From the NCBI GenBank assembly GCA_963978545.1, contig OZ021730.1, positions 14,267,796-14,331,795 on the forward strand: a DNA stretch of 64,000 nucleotides, in the 5' to 3' direction. Shown here one piece after another: positions 21,288-33,080 of this stretch (position 1 is the stretch's first letter; every line of letters starts with the position of its first letter). The stretch comes from Linyphia triangularis. Lineage: Eukaryota > Arthropoda > Arachnida > Araneae > Linyphiidae. The notes below the pieces were generated by a model that saw nothing but the letters and a program-made list of their open reading frames with translations, was not told the origin of the DNA and did no database searches. A program made the position numbers and the translations under genes.

Positions 21288-22217
21288 GAAATAAAAAGAA
21301 TATAAATTCGGGTACTAGAGTCCCACCCACCATGGAGTCCGCGATATCAGGAATAGTGTACACCGGCAAGCAACAAAAATAATGAAAAGAAAGAAAATAA
21401 CAACTAAACTATTGCGCACGGCATAACACTACCAGGTTGTCCAGTACCTATACGCGAACGACTCGTCCCTGTAGAAGTCTCCACCCTTAACGAGATTCCC
21501 AGCAGACGAGCCGAACGCTTGATCCCTAGCCGCCGACGAAGTCGGACGACCAGCCGATTGATGCACACGGGACCAATGTGCACCTCCCGTTTATCTGAAG
21601 CAAGGGCCAAAGTAGTGTATTGGGACAGTATGTCGCCCCTCAACTACCAGGATCCCCCTTTCCAGGGACACGGGTCTCCACGCACGGCAAACACGTGGGT
21701 GATTTAATTCCCAAGAGAAGCTGATGGCAACAGAGCGGCACAAAGCTTCTCAAGGGAAGCCCTCACCTCTGAAGAGGTAACCACAACGAGGGAAGGAAGA
21801 GAAGCCAAACAATAAAAACAGAACCCAAAAAAGAAGGTAAAACAGAAGGAGGGATGGATCACTGGGGCGCCCCGGGGTTGTGAAGCCCGTATTTACTTAT
21901 AGAAAGTAAACCCCCTGAGGGGGTCGCTAGAATATATACAGGCGAATTCATTTTACCTTATGAGCAAACGCGATTTTGACGAAAACCTTAATGGTAGATT
22001 GGACCGTCAATCAATCTGATCGACAGCATGCAGTGAGCTATCATAGGGTGGGGTATAGTATTACCCCTACCCCGTCCATTACCCAGCGCGTACTGCGTGT
22101 GTTTACTAACGGTTTTGGACTGCGCGCGCCTTTTGAAATGTCTCGTCAGTTAGGGTGGTGTTTTTACAAGTTATAATGTCCGCCAGTTTACAACCCCGCA
22201 ATTCATGAATACCTTAT

Positions 22218-22403
22218 GCCGACCAAACGGTATAGTGGTTAGCGTGCTGGCTTCTGGACCGCGAGGTTGCGGGTTCGAGTCCCGCGTAGGCATGGGTGTT
22301 TGTAAATGTATGTTGGCTTGTCTAATGACGAAAAGTTTCGGCGCATTATAGCCCTCGTGTTGCTGACGGCGCCAGATAATCTGAATACAACCAACCAACC
22401 AAC
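22218..22403 (+). repeat. tRNA-derived SINE, copy B
   Basis: Complete head (A and B boxes; GGTTCGAGTCC), hairpin tail GGCGCA...GCGCC and (CCAA)n. The target duplication catgaataccttat lies at 22204-22217 and 22404-22417. Confidence 0.93.
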
Positions 22404-22934
22404 CATGAATACCTTATATATGGTAGAGAGACTTGCCCAACTACGTCTCGCCGCCACTTGCAGGGCTTACTTTATCGAACAAAGAATAATTGTAATTTCT
22501 TAATTAGAGATAAGAAATATTACGAGAAATAGTTTCAATTAAACTTTTATTATTGTCGTTTGTATGCTGGTTTAAAATGGAGTTTAAGATATCAGAGCAC
22601 TATTTTATTTGTTCTAGATTTTTTTAAGTAAATCAGAATAAAATATTTTAAGATTTTTTTAGTTTTAAAACTTGTTAAAAGCTCATTAGTTTTACGAGCT
22701 TAGATCATCGATTGTAAAATCATTTCTTCTGCACAAACAAATGCCAAATTGAATTGTATATTTATTTAGAAAAAATATATTATTATTTTATTTACCATAT
22801 TGGTTTTGGGGACTCGGAGTGTAACTGGATGCAATATAAAACATAGTAACTATTATATATAATTATTGAGGGCAAAATTAAGACTCGATTTTATTCTAAA
22901 TGAAAAGCCAAAACCATACACTCATTTAGTAAAC

Positions 22935-23052
22935 ACTATATTTATTAATATAAAATATTTAGAAAATAATATTAAGCTAATATAAAATATTTAGAAAATA
23001 ATATTAAGCTAATATAAAATATTTAGAAAATAATATTAAGCTAATATAAAAA
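22935..23052. repeat. AT-rich tandem repeat, about 33-bp unit
   Basis: About 3.5 copies of a unit containing aatataaaatatttagaaaa and ending in atattaagct. Confidence 0.8.
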
Positions 23053-23514
23053 TTTATAAAATTTACAACCAATTTTTTTTTCACTCGAATTTTCAATACT
23101 TAATTTCATTTTTTCCGTTTTCTCCCCATACATGGAAATGAATAGGACATATACTATTTTTACTTTAAAAATGTATATTACAGTATCGAAAAAAAAATTT
23201 AAAGCTAGAAAATATTTAAAATGTTCACAATGTCTTCAGTCTTCTTTGTCAGAATCGCTATTGTTATATTTGTTCTAAAATGCTATTTCATGTGGAAATA
23301 ACAACCTCAGAAAACTATTCAATTGAAGTTACATTCCATTGATGTCCATTAATTTTTTCCCTTAATTTAACACCATATTAAGTGGACTTGGTACCCTTCA
23401 AACTTTTTTTATATTTAAGCCTGTAAAATTTTAATTTTTAGATACTTGGAGGTATTACTAAGTAAAAACTAAATTTTATTAATAAAAAAGTTGACATAAG
23501 GCCCAAAATTTAAA

Positions 23515-23545
<31 letters not shown>

Positions 23546-23598
23546 TTTATTTTAAAAATAAAAATTGAATTTCAAATTCTATCTTCTTTTTAATTTTT

Positions 23599-24255
23599 AC
23601 TTTCAATTACCCATATGTATATAAAGTAAGGAAAGTATAGCGTTCAGTCAAAAAAAATAATAAATTTTGCATTTCTACGTTTTGAAACACCCTGATTTCA
23701 AAAAAGTGATCTAGAAAAAAAAGTATGCCTGTGGTCAGCATAACTCCTGAACAAATTGACCTACGATTTTCAAATTTGGTATGAGGGTTAGTAATGGCCC
23801 AAGGACCTACCATTAAGGTTTTCGTCAAAATCGCGTTTGCTCATAAGGTAGCTGCCATGAAAAAATCATGTTTTTCAATGATTGCTAAAACACGGCTCTA
23901 ACGATTTTGATAAAAATCGCTGTGGTAATGCCTCTTAAGGTGTTCTAAATATTACCACCTCCGAAACTCCCGTAAAAAAATGTTTTAATGGCGTGAAAAG
24001 TTGAAAAATGGATGCCTTCAACACAGAGTTCTCTTTCTTTGAACATACTTCATCAACGATGGTTTTTTCTTCTCCCTTCAGTTTCGCTTATAATGAAGGA
24101 TAATATAAGGATTATCGAAAAGTATATCGCCAAAATCCCCATTTTTTTCTATTCTTTTTAATTTTTTTTAAGGCCATCTATTCTAAATGAAGGATGAAAA
24201 TATATAAACGGTAAATGACATAAATCTAAGTCAGTATTTTAGTGTAATTGAAAGT
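23599..24255. repeat. MITE-like interspersed repeat, copy 1
   Basis: The ends are ACTTTCAATTAC and its reverse complement GTAATTGAAAGT. The internal sequence, including the stretch around catcattaaggttttcgtc-like bases at 23810-23860, recurs inverted at 38843-39526 and, more diverged, at 40347-40910. A 45-bp fragment lies at 21955-22000. No coding sequence was found; short frames within it are repeat-derived. Confidence 0.6.
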
Positions 24256-24532
24256 TGTGCGATGTTACACACCCCTAGTTTTTTTCTATAAAAGATTATT
24301 TACAGAAAATAACCTTCAATGTAAGCTACATTCGGTTGAATATTACAGATTATGAACATACTTTTTTAAGTCTTAGTCAAGATATTTTGTTCTTATGGAA
24401 ACCAAGGCTAGTAGAATAACTTATAACCAGAACTTTTAATTATCTATGATTTAAGAGTACAAAGGAATCAGTAGGTAATTATATGTGAGAAATAGATCAA
24501 ATGCAGAAAAACGACACTTTAAATGTTGAATA

Positions 24533-24582
24533 TAAGAACGCTTGGTTGAATAAGAACGCTTGGTTGAATAAGAACGCTTAAG
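24533..24582. repeat. 17-bp tandem repeat
   Basis: About three copies of aagaacgcttggttgaat. Confidence 0.85.
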
Positions 24583-25842
24583 TATCCGCACTTGATTTAT
24601 GCTTTATTTATGTAACTTTTAAATAAACCATAGAATTTGTTTTTAGAATATAACCACATACTTTTAAAAAATTCATCAAATGCAGTATGTTAGTATCTTT
24701 TATTTGACACTTCATACTATAGCATTGGATTAAATATTTGGTTTTTAAAAATTATTTTATGATCTAGCGCTAAATTTGATTCCTTCAGTTGTGTTAGTGA
24801 TCGAGTTATTCAACTAATTATATTGATTAACGAAGGACACGTTACTTAATATAGACATTATTCATTTTACTTTGGAACATAGAACGCAAAGTAGGTTCAC
24901 GCATTCATTATATAAAAATATCTTTCTTGAAACAATTTAGAGTTTCTTTGTTGTTTCAATTTGACTTTATTGTTCAATCCCTACTAATGGATTCGGTGCT
25001 TTTGTTTTTAGTTAATGAGAAGAAAAGCTAATTACTTGGTGTGTTAATGAGTTAATTAAAGAGTAAATGTTTCTAACTTGTTGGGAATGTAGAAAATAAG
25101 AGGATTAAAAAATATGCTTTAGCAATTACTGAATCTGATACTTAAAAAGAGTTAATTCGAGAGTAAGTGAATGCTCTTTCAAAATTAAATTGATTATTAA
25201 ACGTGGTGATCGTGAAATGATAGATGTTGTATTAAGGAAAATTATAGGAGTAAGGTTAATAAATTTAGAAATTAGTTACTTTTAAATAAATTAATTCATA
25301 TGTAAATTCAAATTTATTCAATGTAAGAAATAATAAATTATGTTTTGATTAAAACATATTCTTAAGCTTAATTCAATTGTTTACATAATCAAACAATTAA
25401 AAAAGTATCTTCTGAATGAACTATATCTCTTAAAATGTTTTATTCCAATCGAAATCAATAATGTTTCGAACATACCAGTACTTTTTGATAATAATAAAAA
25501 TAAAAAATAGTACTTTCTAATATGAATACCAAAGATATTTTCATAAAAAAACATATTTATATGAAATATTTCTCTCCTTTGCAACAAACATTCTACAATT
25601 GAAAGTTTGAGACTGCAGAACTTCTTTTTTTTTAAGTAACCTTCTCAAAATCTTGTTTCCAAACTAATGGTTTCAGATAGTAGTTAGAAAATGGAACTCG
25701 ATTGAACACAAATAGAAATGGAAGAAAATTCACTGTTTATAAAATGTATTAAAGTATAATAAAAAAATATATACATGTATTTCAATAATAAAACAACACT
25801 TTGATATTTTTACAGATGATATGAATTTAAAACATGACATAG
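24583..25842. other. AT-rich spacer without a recognisable gene
   Basis: No frame, splice signal pattern or repeat in this stretch could be supported. Confidence 0.5.
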
Positions 25843-26554
25843 TCAATATGGTTCGTATGGATCCATTTTTTCTATATTACTTTCTAGTAAATACCATTGC
25901 CCGCTATGATATTTCGGCAACGGTTGCCTACATAGCGGGCAAGAATTATATCCACTCCTTTCCCAGTGAAGAAGACAGTCTACATTGGAAATGATGATTG
26001 CATTTTAAAGTTTCAGAAATGATAATCTCATGCAAACAAAAGCATTCTGCCTCTGGTTGGTCCCACAGGCTAGAATCTGCATAAATCGTTTGCATGAGTA
26101 ATTCTCTAAACTTGGCAAATTGTCCTGGAATGTACTTAAAATTGCGAAAGCATTCAACATCACGTGCGTATTCAGCATAGTCTCGTGCAAGAGTACAAAT
26201 TTGTGGCACCACTATATGATGATAGTGTTTTTTGCACAGCATCTGGTCCGGTAAGCTGGTCGGCCAACTTTATTCAACAGTCTAAATTGTTTTGGACTGA
26301 CGTACCAATAAGCAATCTCCTGAATTCTTGACTATTCTTTTAGTCCCATGTCTTCAAACACATCGAACACTATGTAATCGACGATTTCCTTGGACACTTT
26401 TAAGGAAATTTCAACCATGGTCCATAATGTTTACCTCTGGTGTACATACTTCCAAGAGTTCACGGTTACAGTTTATCAAATTCGCTGCAAAGTGGAGCTG
26501 ATCATCCGGAAAACTTGGATGATAAGATTTAATAATTTCGTTTAGAGACATCAT
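25843..26554 (-). pseudogene. broken RING-H2 protein gene, probably viral in origin
   Basis: The minus-strand frame starts MMSLNEIIKSYHPSFPDDQ at 26554. A well-conserved stretch (LARDYAEYARDVECFRNFKYIP) leads into a RING-H2 finger: CFCLHEIIISETLKCNHHF, then after a frameshift near 25985 DCLLHWERSGYN and CPLCRQPL. The stop is at 25843-25845. There are further frameshifts or stops near 26290-26420. A TATA box (GTATAAAAAG, 26588-26597) lies about 35 nt upstream of the ATG, the same layout as the genes at 46-51 kb. A RING protein of this kind would be a ubiquitin ligase. This looks like a separate, older viral fragment; it is not an obvious copy of the two RING genes at 46-49.6 kb. Confidence 0.6.
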
Positions 26555-26587
26555 GATAGAATGTTGATTTCTCACTGGCGACTGGAC

Positions 26588-26597
26588 TTTTTATACA
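26588..26597 (-). promoter_or_regulatory. TATA box of the broken RING gene
   Basis: GTATAAAAAG on the minus strand, 34-43 nt upstream of the ATG at 26554. Confidence 0.5.
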
Positions 26598-27117
26598 AGA
26601 GCTAGTATTTTGATTGGTCAATTTTCTATTGAAGTCAAGCATTCGAAAGATTCTATAATTTCATGCATGAAAAATTTACGATTTGTCCAAACGAAAGATT
26701 GTAGAACTATTTTATAGTTAGTTTACACTGTTAAAAAAAACCTGAAATTTCAGGGGGAAATATATATGATTCTAACGGAAGTTTTCCATAACGCCTGAAT
26801 ACGTATTATTTCCCTCTAAACAAGGAAATTTTCCATAAAGCCCGAGTGGAGAGATGAGAACGAGATTTTCCCTTTAGAGTTGTCGTACTTTTATTAACTG
26901 ATTTAGAATTGGCGAAAATGCACTAAGAATACACACATCGAAATGCGAACATCAAATAGCTGTTTTACGAAATATTTATTTTGCTTTTGAAATATTTTTT
27001 TATTAAAGCATCCAGCTATCAATTAAAATCAAAAAGTAAACTTTTTTTTATGACAGGGCGCAACTGTATTCATTTATTTAAATTTGAAATATTTTCGCTA
27101 TCGCCGAACACTACAAT

Positions 27118-27230
27118 ATGTCGCCAAATGTGGGAAGAGAAGACATCCATTGGCGTCGTTCGTCGTCGCGGCGATCGAATCGAATGCGAATCACAAAGAG
27201 ACTGTTTTCCCGCTCTCTACTGATTTTTGA
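27118..27230 (+). CDS. possible first exon of a cellular gene
   Basis: A short CpG-containing stretch in AT-rich surroundings carries an ATG at 27118 and an Arg/Ser-rich frame (MSPNVGREDIHWRRSSSRR...) that stays open to a splice donor, GAG|GTGAGT, at about 27230. No following exon could be identified, so it may be a non-coding 5' exon or chance. Confidence 0.25.
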
Positions 27231-27239
27231 GGTGAGTAA

Positions 27240-30200
27240 TAGTATATTATATAACTTATTTTGAAACTATTGTCATTTTAAATTGTGATTCCCATTCCTT
27301 AAAAAATGCATTACCCTGATAACATGTATTAATACATTAAAGCACCGTTTATACGACTCTCAAGGGACCGTTAAAAAAAGGCTTAATAAATGAGAAAGAC
27401 GGTAGAAATGTAAACAAAACATGTGCAAAAGATTTGAAATTTTGATTTCGCGTTTACAATATTTCCCTCCTCCTGTTGAGTTGTTTACCTCTTGCTCTAG
27501 TTTTGGTTTCGTTATAAGCTTTTTACGTTTGACGTCAGAATAGGAATATAGTAGGTATGATGTCATAATGTTAATAAAATGTAAAATTTTAGCTTTATGG
27601 CGGTGGCAACGGCCAAGAAGGAGAGATAGGATAGAGGGACGCGCTACATTCTAATGCCTGATTTACACGCTACCAGTTACTACCGCGACAGCCGGCCAAT
27701 TGGCTGGAAGATCACTAGAACCAGTTGGATGGAATTCTAGTTTACTTGCGCTTTATGTTTACACGGTGCCAACCGACTGGAAGAATACGGGAACTGCGCG
27801 AGCAAAATTTGCTGACGATCTGGTTTTCTTTTTCGACTCGCGGCAGCTGTTGATTTGTTTTAAATAAAGTAAAATCTAAAATATATCAAATCTAATCTTA
27901 AAATGTTTAAATATACAATTTTTCTCTACCATGCTCATTTTTAAGGCTGTTATAGACTTTTTGCGCATTTTTTTTAGTCTTTCCCATTTAATATCTGTAA
28001 CAAAATCGCAATTTTACAAGTTTGGCGACAACGGGTTACCAGATACTTGCGAAATTGCCTTTTTTGGGTATATTGTAATAGAATTTCGTTGTATTGTAAT
28101 TGACTCCAGTATTTGAACATTTTACAGTCACTGATCTCTAATTAGAACTTCTGAGTTATCATTGTGTTTAATAAATGTTTTAAATAACTTAGTACAATCT
28201 TCTACTCCCTTGCACTTCCTAAAATCTTCATGTACATAAATTTTGAAATAAAACTGATGGTTTCTTTTTGTTTTTAAAACAATTCTCTATTTTGTTTCTA
28301 ATATTGAGTTAAAGGTAAATTTGCAGGACAAAAGGATGGAGTCTTAGAAAATGTGTTTATCCAAAATGCATATTAATTACCTTAAAAAAAAAAAAAAAAA
28401 AAAAAAAAAAGCCAGTCCAACAAAGGAAGTTAAATGTAATCTTCCCCTTAACTTATTTTGATGTTGAAGTAAAAACTGTAAATATTCGTTTTTCTGTGGA
28501 CTAGGGTGTAGAAAGAATACATATTCTTTCTTTGATTGATAATTCTTAAAGGTTAATATTTCAACTTAAAATGTTTGCAAATTAAATATAATTAGTTAAG
28601 CAATTTGTAAGCATACTGGAATTAAAGAATTTGGAATTAAAAAAATGCCTAAATTTATCTTTTCATTAAAAAAGATTTTGTACTTTATAATCTAGTTCAT
28701 AAATTGCACTTGAATCTTCTTTGGAATTCTATTCATATAAATGAAATAACACCAGTAAATGAGTCAGACAAATAAATTTCATATAGATGTTTTATTCATA
28801 CAATAAAAATGGAAAAGTCTAAAAATTCAATTTCTAAAAACATTTAAATTTGCACTTAAATACCTGCATAAATTTCTACAAAAAAAAAAATCCTGAGTGT
28901 ACATTTAAATAAAATAATCTATATTTTTAAATTTTGAAAAGAATCATCCCAGATCATTATTGCAGTTGAAAGTTTATGAACAAAGAAGAGGAGTGATTCA
29001 CAACAGGTCTGAGTTGATCAAGATTCGGAAGCAAATTTTAAAAGTATTGCTAATAATAGAATTCATTGGAAACAAACGCCTGTGAGTAAAGCAATTCCCA
29101 TCTCAATTCTGGCCTCGCCTATCAAATGTGCCATGTTTGAATCCTGTGTTAGGCGTCAATGTTCATTAGGGTTCAGAATCCATGTCAAGTTGTATGTCCT
29201 GAACTGAGAAACCGTTATCAGGCACAAAAATAGGTTGTTAAACGTACAAACCGAAAATACAAAGATTGCAGGAACTTTAAACAGGCGTGCAACCAGGGGA
29301 AAGGATTTTAGGGTTAGAACACCACCCTAGAATCCCCAACATTCCCAGTGTTTTGTTATGAATGAATAAGAAACACTTGGTAACCGAAAATAATGTCAAA
29401 GGATACGTTTTTAATCTACCGTGATTCAGACAGAGTAAGTTAATGTATCACACTAAAATAGGTATTAGACCCCAAAACTGAAATAAATGACATATTTGTA
29501 AATCTCATACTATCAAAAAATCATTGTAGATTGCTTTTTGAATTCTTGGGTCCAATAAAAAGTATTGTTTAAAAATTTTATAAACATGGATGTCTGTTCT
29601 CCAAATGTTGTTATTTTGTTTCAGTGCTTAATGCCTTTTATTTCAAACATCATTAACATAAAATGATTCTAATATTGGTGTTTGTGTCCATTCGCCTAAA
29701 AATATTGCTCTTTCTCTAATTGAATAAACAAGAAAATTTTTGCATCAGTTTATGATCAAGGTTACCTGGATTATACAGAATATAGAAAGAATTTTTGTAG
29801 AAGGATATTTGTGTTTAACTCAAATACTGGACAAAAACCATTTTAATATTTTGGCATATGTGACAGATTAAGAAACTGCAAAAATATTGATTTGTGAAAA
29901 ATATAAGATGAAGAATTTTTACGTAGAATTTGTTTTTGTAAGAGAAATACAGAAGTTAACTTGATGGAAAAACCCCTCCCACAGAAATTTTCTGGTTGCA
30001 CCCCTGACGTTAAAACTAGTTTCATGATGCAAAATTGAATACTAAATGGTTTGCAATCCTGGGAAGGTTTCAAAAAGTGCTGCACCATGAAAATAATTAC
30101 ATGAAGCCGACTAGAAAATAAATGTGGGAAAAGTGTCAGAGGGGATATCAGTTGAGATGCATTTAAAGACTTAATGTTGCTGGTAATTTTAAATAAAAGC

Positions 30201-30833
30201 ATATTGTTACATATTAAAATATTTGAGTAGCATAACAAATTAATTATAACACATGCAGTATTAGTGAGAAGTTGCAGCTTGCATGTTTCAATTTTTACTA
30301 TTTTCATATAATTAATTTCACAAAAACAAAAAAGATGGATGTTAAACACAAATAGAAATTTTTAAAGATCAGCCAGTAAGAAAAAACAACTTTTTACAAT
30401 AATAGTTTAAATGCGTTGGATGAAAATCTTGGTTTGCAGTCCAAGCCATTGCAGCACATTCGAGTGGCAGACAAATCAGGAAAAACCAATTTGAAGGCAT
30501 CTCTTGCATATTTGTACACTCTTGTTGAGGAGTAAAACTGAAATGCAAGGGTCATTATACCTTTTTCTTGTTATTCATCAGCACTCTTTTTGTCAGTTCC
30601 CAAAATACATTCGAAAATACAAAATTTCAGAAAAATTTTCACAAATAAAGTTACGTTTCCTTTGCGTTAATAATTTCAGACAAAATAACTACGTTGATAA
30701 TTTCAGCCAAGTGTTTAATATTTTTTTCCCCCATTCACCTTGTACTTTGCTGCAAGTTTTTTTTTACAACACATTTATACTAACTTTCATTACATTTTAA
30801 CTTTCTGCTTTAAGTGGCTCAATGTTTTATTGT
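27240..30833. other. spacer without a supported gene
   Basis: AT-rich, with A-tracts (28383-28411) and a short stretch at 27660-27780 that shares TTTACACGCTACCAG with the inverted repeat at 32653. Long open frames here (for example on the minus strand at 29843-30349) have no domain, biased composition or conserved start, and I do not call them. Confidence 0.4.
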
Positions 30834-30926
30834 AATTGTGATAACATCCAACAGCCAATTACTTCAAGTCTAAGAGCTGATGAAGACAAGTTGCACTCTG
30901 CTTGCTAGTTTTCTTTCACAACCTAG
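30834..30926 (-). ncRNA. 93-bp duplicated block, copy 1 (candidate small RNA or terminal exon)
   Basis: This block is repeated at 31208-31300 with about four differences. On the minus strand it is preceded by a pyrimidine tract ending in TAG and begins GTTGTGAAAG. It ends TATCACAATT, that is, ACA plus three bases, which is where similarity between the copies stops. That end resembles an H/ACA snoRNA 3' end. Alternatively, a short frame ending CERKLASRVQLVFISS and a stop could be a terminal exon. The type is uncertain. Confidence 0.3.
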
Positions 30927-31207
30927 AAAAGAAATTTTAATTGGCTTAGCATTGTTTTTAAAGATTTTTTTTTTTTTTTTTTTTGACTTACTATCCTATC
31001 TCTGATTCAGACTAAAAAACGTTTGTTATTGATGGCATAAATTTTCCATTAAATGACATTCAAAAACAAACAATTTTTAGTTAAAAATTAGTTTCTTTCA
31101 CATTCAGGGTAAAACTTTCCAATGCAATTAACCTATTCAAATTTCGTATAAGCAGTAGAACTTAATTTACAAAAACACTCAACATGCATTCAGAGATAAT
31201 AAGAGTC

Positions 31208-31300
31208 AATTGTGATAACATCCGACAGCCAATTACTTCAAGTCTAACAGTTGATGAAGACAAGTTGCACTCTGCTTGTTAGTTTTCTTTCACAACCTAG
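31208..31300 (-). ncRNA. 93-bp duplicated block, copy 2 (candidate small RNA or terminal exon)
   Basis: Same layout as copy 1, 374 bp away: CTTCTAG acceptor-like start, GTTGTGAAAG, and an end at TATCACAATT. The alternative short frame reads CERKLTSRVQLVFINC and a stop. The flanks of the two copies are unrelated. Confidence 0.3.
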
Positions 31301-32640
31301 AAGAGCAAACAAATATTGAAATTATAATGTTAATCTTTAAACAAAATATACATATCTACAAAATTTGCTGATAAAAAAACTGCACAAATTATCCATCTGT
31401 GAAATCTATCTCATGTTGGGTCCTCCTTATGTTGTGTAATAACCGAGTAAATTTATGACTGAAATTTGTACCAAAACATTTAAGCTTTCCAACTATAACA
31501 GCTTTAAAACTACCATTATATGACTCTATATATTTACTAGAATTTTAACTAAATTCAAATACCCAAATGTAAACAAACATCTTATTGTTGACATTCTTAA
31601 CGTTGGCACACATTTCATTCTAGTAACCATTATTTAAGACATACTACTTTTGAATATAATATACTACACGAGATATACGTATACTTTATACGTATTTTAA
31701 TTCAATTAGAATACATAAATGTAAGCAACCGCTAATGTTCAACTGCTTTTCATTATCAGATTATCGCAGAAGTACTTCAAAAGTAATTAAGGAACTATTT
31801 CTGGAAATTAAATGAATGCCAAATGTCACAGATGCTTCCCTCAGACAATATGGGATTAGATAATTCTTATCTTTTATTAAAAGTTACATAATAATTTAAA
31901 ATATTTAAAAAATCAATAAGTAAAACGGAACAGTTAGGCTTACATACGAGTGGTTTTAACAGGTATTATTCTCCTACTCTCTATAAGTACAACCAAAAAC
32001 ATTGTAGGTCGGCATATTACAATGTGATTGTGAAACACCGTGCCGTTTCAATTCAGCGAAGGATTTCATCTGCCGTCGCCAAGCTTACTAGGGTTGCCTT
32101 TCGGAATATGACGAAAATTACTTAAAATATATTTGTATGTTTTAACACAACCAAAAATGCTAATAATATTACTAACCCAAAGCTAGATGTTAGGAGGGGA
32201 ATGACAGTTTTCCTTGACAGTTGCTGTTTTCATTATATAATCCATATCATTGAACCAGTAGCATTCTTGCATCTACAATAGCTTGCAGAAACACATTCCT
32301 CGAAACACGATTATGATATTACGGGCAAAACAAGTTCCTAAGATTTTCATAATCCCGGCACAATTGTACAAATGTAACCGTTTCTGACTCATTCCAACGA
32401 TTTGGCATCATTTCAAGTTTCAATATATAAAACTTCTTGCTATAAACATTATCATTCAAGTCTAAAACTTTCAGCGATGCGAAATAAAACTATTGCAGGT
32501 GTTTTACATGGTGCACGAGAGTATGAGGGTAGGAAGAGTGGTGGGGGAGGGGAGTTGACACGCCAGTAAATAGAAAATGTTTTATCTACTGGAATCACCA
32601 GCCAGAGGCGATCACGTGACAAACTGGCTTATCCTGAGAC
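31301..32640. other. spacer without a supported gene
   Basis: AT-rich DNA. A more GC-rich patch at about 32030-32110 might be a promoter or 5' exon, but no gene structure could be read. Confidence 0.4.
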
Positions 32641-32652
32641 TGGAATGATGCG

Positions 32653-32723
32653 TTTACACGCTACCAGCAGTAACGTCACACGACTAGGGATCTCAACTGG
32701 AACGCCGACTGGTAGCGTGTAAA
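32653..32723. repeat. 15-bp perfect inverted repeat
   Basis: TTTACACGCTACCAG (32653-32667) and its reverse complement (32709-32723) flank 41 bp. The left arm recurs at about 27662, so it may be the end of a small mobile element. Confidence 0.55.
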
Positions 32724-33080
32724 TTGGGTTTAAGAAGCAAAAGGAGCAACCGGAAGACTACGGAAGTACACGAGAAGTATGTCACATAAGAGAATAGTAC
32801 TATCTATAACAACAAAGCAAAAGAATGCCATTAGTGGAGTTGAGATGTCCCAAAAGACATGAAATATGAAAAAGGGAAAGATAAAAATAATTAAATTGCC
32901 TTATTTGACGTCATATCTTATTGTAAAGGTTGGTTGGTTGGTTGGTAGGAGTTTAACGGCGCAAGGGCAACACATGGGCCATACTGCGCCAACCATTCGT
33001 TGATCATTTTTAAAATTGATTAAAAAGAGTCATTTATGAGATAAAAATATAAAAAGTCGAAGATTAGATAAACAACTTAC

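Larger units (their letters stand above)
15232..21923 (-). mobile_element. LINE 2: full-length non-LTR retrotransposon with a truncated copy joined to its 3' end
   Basis: A minus-strand element: 5' UTR at 21288-21923 (starting with the same double hairpin as LINE 1), ORF1, ORF2 and a 3' end at about 16263 with a (CAAA)n-type tail. A second, 5'-truncated 3' end of about 1.03 kb (16262-15232) follows head to tail. The target duplication tcgctagaatat (15220-15231 and 21924-21935) surrounds both units together. It is a different subfamily from LINEs 1 and 3: the proteins are clearly diverged and the tail differs, yet its 5' UTR is closely similar to that of LINE 1. Confidence 0.9.

Noticed and set aside
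23607..23828. Small proteins starting MTKTLM at 21976, 23607 and 39224
   Set aside because: They are translations of the MITE-like repeat and a fragment of it, not genes.
29843..30349. 168-residue minus-strand protein
   Set aside because: Hydrophobic, low-complexity AT-derived frame with no motif, promoter or homologue recognised.
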